Below the pieces are notes generated by a model. That model ran no database searches. It saw only the letters and a program-made list of their open reading frames with translations, and was not told the origin of the DNA. Source: an uncultured Clostridia bacterium (lineage in GTDB: Bacteria; Bacillota; Clostridia; TANB77; CAG-508). From it: DNA of 5,651 bases. Location: contig CALXJL010000085.1 of NCBI GenBank assembly GCA_944388615.1, positions 1-5,651 on the forward strand, read 5' to 3'. This document shows positions 4,618 through 5,651 of the stretch, piece after piece. Each line of letters opens with the position of its first letter. Positions within the stretch are counted from its first letter, which is position 1. The translations under genes and the position numbers were made by a program.

Positions 4618-5589
4618 TTATTCACATATTTCAAGACCATTAAAATATTCTTTTAAACATTTTTGTAGTTCTAAAAGATTATCTATTTTATTTATGTATT
4701 CTCTCATTCTTGTAGCGTTTGGCATATTCTTAATATATGCACTAAGATGTTTTCTCATTTCTCTTATCCCTGTTTTCTCTCCTTTTTCTTGTACTTCTAA
4801 AACTAAATGTTTTATTATTGTTTCATATTTTTCTTTGTATGATACTCCATTATAATCTTGTTTTAATATCTCATCAAATATCCATGGATTTCCCACCACA
4901 GCTCTTCCTATCATTATACCATCTACACCTGTTTGTTCAAACATTCTAATTACGTCTTTTTTTGATTTCACATCTCCATTTCCTATTACTGGTATATTAA
5001 CATTTTGTTTTACTTTTTTTATTATATCCCAATCCGCTTCTCCTGAATAAAATTCTTCTCTTGTTCTTCCATGTACGGTTATTGCTGATATTCCACAATT
5101 TTCTGCTATTTTTGCTATATCTATTGCTACTATATTATCCTGGTTCCATCCTTTCCTTATTTTTAAAGTTACAGGAACTTTAGAATTTTTTACAACTTCT
5201 TTTATTATAGCTTCAGCTTTTGGTAAATCTAAAAGTAATTTACTTCCATCACCATTTTTTACAACTTTTGGTGCTGGACATCCCATATTTATATCCAATA
5301 TATCTGCTAATTCAGATACATAACTCGCAGCATACCCCATAGATTCTATATCACTTCCAAATATTTGCATTTGCACTGGTCTTTTTTCAGATTTTGTATT
5401 TAATAATAATTTAGTTTTACTATCTCCATACATTAATGCTTTTGAACTTACCATTTCTGTACAAACAAGTCCCGGATTATGCTCTTTTGCTATTAATCTA
5501 AATGGCAGGTCTGTTATACCTGCCATTGGAGCTAATATTATATTATTTTCTAATTTTACATTTCCTATAGTTAGTTGTTTTATATACAT
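4618..5589 (-). CDS. dusB: tRNA-dihydrouridine synthase, DusB type
   Basis: This is a 323-residue FMN enzyme that reduces specific uridines to dihydrouridine in the D loop of tRNA, using NADPH. A TIM barrel begins with NIILAPMAGITDLPFR. The catalytic cysteine is C104 in DINMGCPAPK, followed by KNGDGSKLL, VTLKIRKGW, HGRTREEFYSGEADW, IGNGDVKSKKD and GIMIGRAVVGNPWIF, which bind FMN and tRNA. A helical C-terminal tRNA-binding part with GEKTGIREMRKH completes it. Length and motif order are those of the bacterial DusB group. AGGAG at 5595-5599 supports the start. A possible upstream gene ends 13 bases before, so it may be the last gene of an operon. There is no in-frame CGG, and two CGG trinucleotides across codons (near 5035 and 5473) cause no break. 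Confidence 0.96.
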   Translation of the reverse strand: MYIKQLTIGNVKLENNIILAPMAGITDLPFRLIAKEHNPGLVCTEMVSSKALMYGDSKTKLLLNTKSEKRPVQMQIFGSDIESMGYAASYVSELADILDINMGCPAPKVVKNGDGSKLLLDLPKAEAIIKEVVKNSKVPVTLKIRKGWNQDNIVAIDIAKIAENCGISAITVHGRTREEFYSGEADWDIIKKVKQNVNIPVIGNGDVKSKKDVIRMFEQTGVDGIMIGRAVVGNPWIFDEILKQDYNGVSYKEKYETIIKHLVLEVQEKGEKTGIREMRKHLSAYIKNMPNATRMREYINKIDNLLELQKCLKEYFNGLEICE

Positions 5590-5602
5590 TTCTTCTCCTA
5601 TC

Positions 5603-5651
5603 CTAATCTATAAATATTGCTTTTTGTCTTCTTGCACTTATACTTAATAAT
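5603..5651 (-). CDS. Possible C-terminal end of an upstream gene (partial)
   Basis: Reading in from the right edge, one minus frame gives LLSISARRQKAIFID and then TAG at 5605-5603, just before the dusB ribosome binding site. The tight spacing and normal codon use suggest the tail of a co-transcribed gene. Another frame is also open over this short distance, so the call is weak, and 15 residues do not identify a family. Confidence 0.4.
   Translation of the reverse strand, partial: LLSISARRQKAIFID

Noticed and set aside
4568..4855. Plus-strand open frame opposite dusB
   Set aside because: It is a shadow of dusB on the other strand and starts inside a terminator hairpin.
1..5651. CRISPR arrays, insertion sequences, rRNA or tRNA genes
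   Set aside because: No regularly spaced repeats, transposase motifs, rRNA segments or tRNA folds were found on either strand.

Overview
The window is very AT-rich, has strong Shine-Dalgarno sites, and reads arginine almost entirely as AGA. Together with a GerS-like protein, an EndoA/MazF toxin and a YvyF-like zinc protein, this points to a low-GC, probably spore-forming member of the Bacillota (Clostridia), likely an uncultured gut-type lineage. That placement is inference from gene content and base composition; no RNA marker gene is present.

Layout. At the left edge (1-56, minus) is the N-terminus of a membrane protein, transcribed divergently from a small zinc-ribbon gene (243-501, plus). 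Convergent to that gene, across a symmetric terminator, is a minus-strand operon of a pilin-like anchored protein (1173-1638) and rnhB for ribonuclease HII (534-1163). A divergent promoter region (1639-1823) then leads to an HtrA-family serine protease (1824-3088, plus) with its own terminator. A 344-base gene-free stretch follows, holding a probable small RNA (about 3222-3331) and a long inverted repeat (3346-3434) that runs into the 3' end of mazF. Minus-strand genes then run to the right edge: mazF (3433-3777), a GerS-like membrane protein (3858-4529), a terminator, dusB (4618-5589), and possibly the last codons of another gene.

The main observation is a decoding anomaly. Three of the seven substantial genes cannot be read in one frame. 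Each returns to a full-length, family-consistent protein if the ribosome advances by one base at an in-frame CGG codon. There are four such sites: one in the zinc-ribbon gene, one in the pilin-like gene and two, 37 bases apart, in htrA. By hand reading these are the only in-frame CGG codons in the window. About 38 other arginines are all AGA, AGG or CGT. At least seven CGG trinucleotides that lie across codon boundaries inside genes cause no break. The simplest reading is that CGG has no normal triplet meaning here and that CGGN is passed as a four-base unit, giving glycine if C is skipped and GGN is read. This would be a genome-wide +1 decoding rule rather than a set of broken genes.

A second point is regulatory. 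Copies of TTTTCACA with 11-base spacing lie upstream of htrA, and the same pattern recurs just before the promoter of the putative small RNA downstream of htrA. This suggests that a CssR-like envelope-stress regulator may control both.
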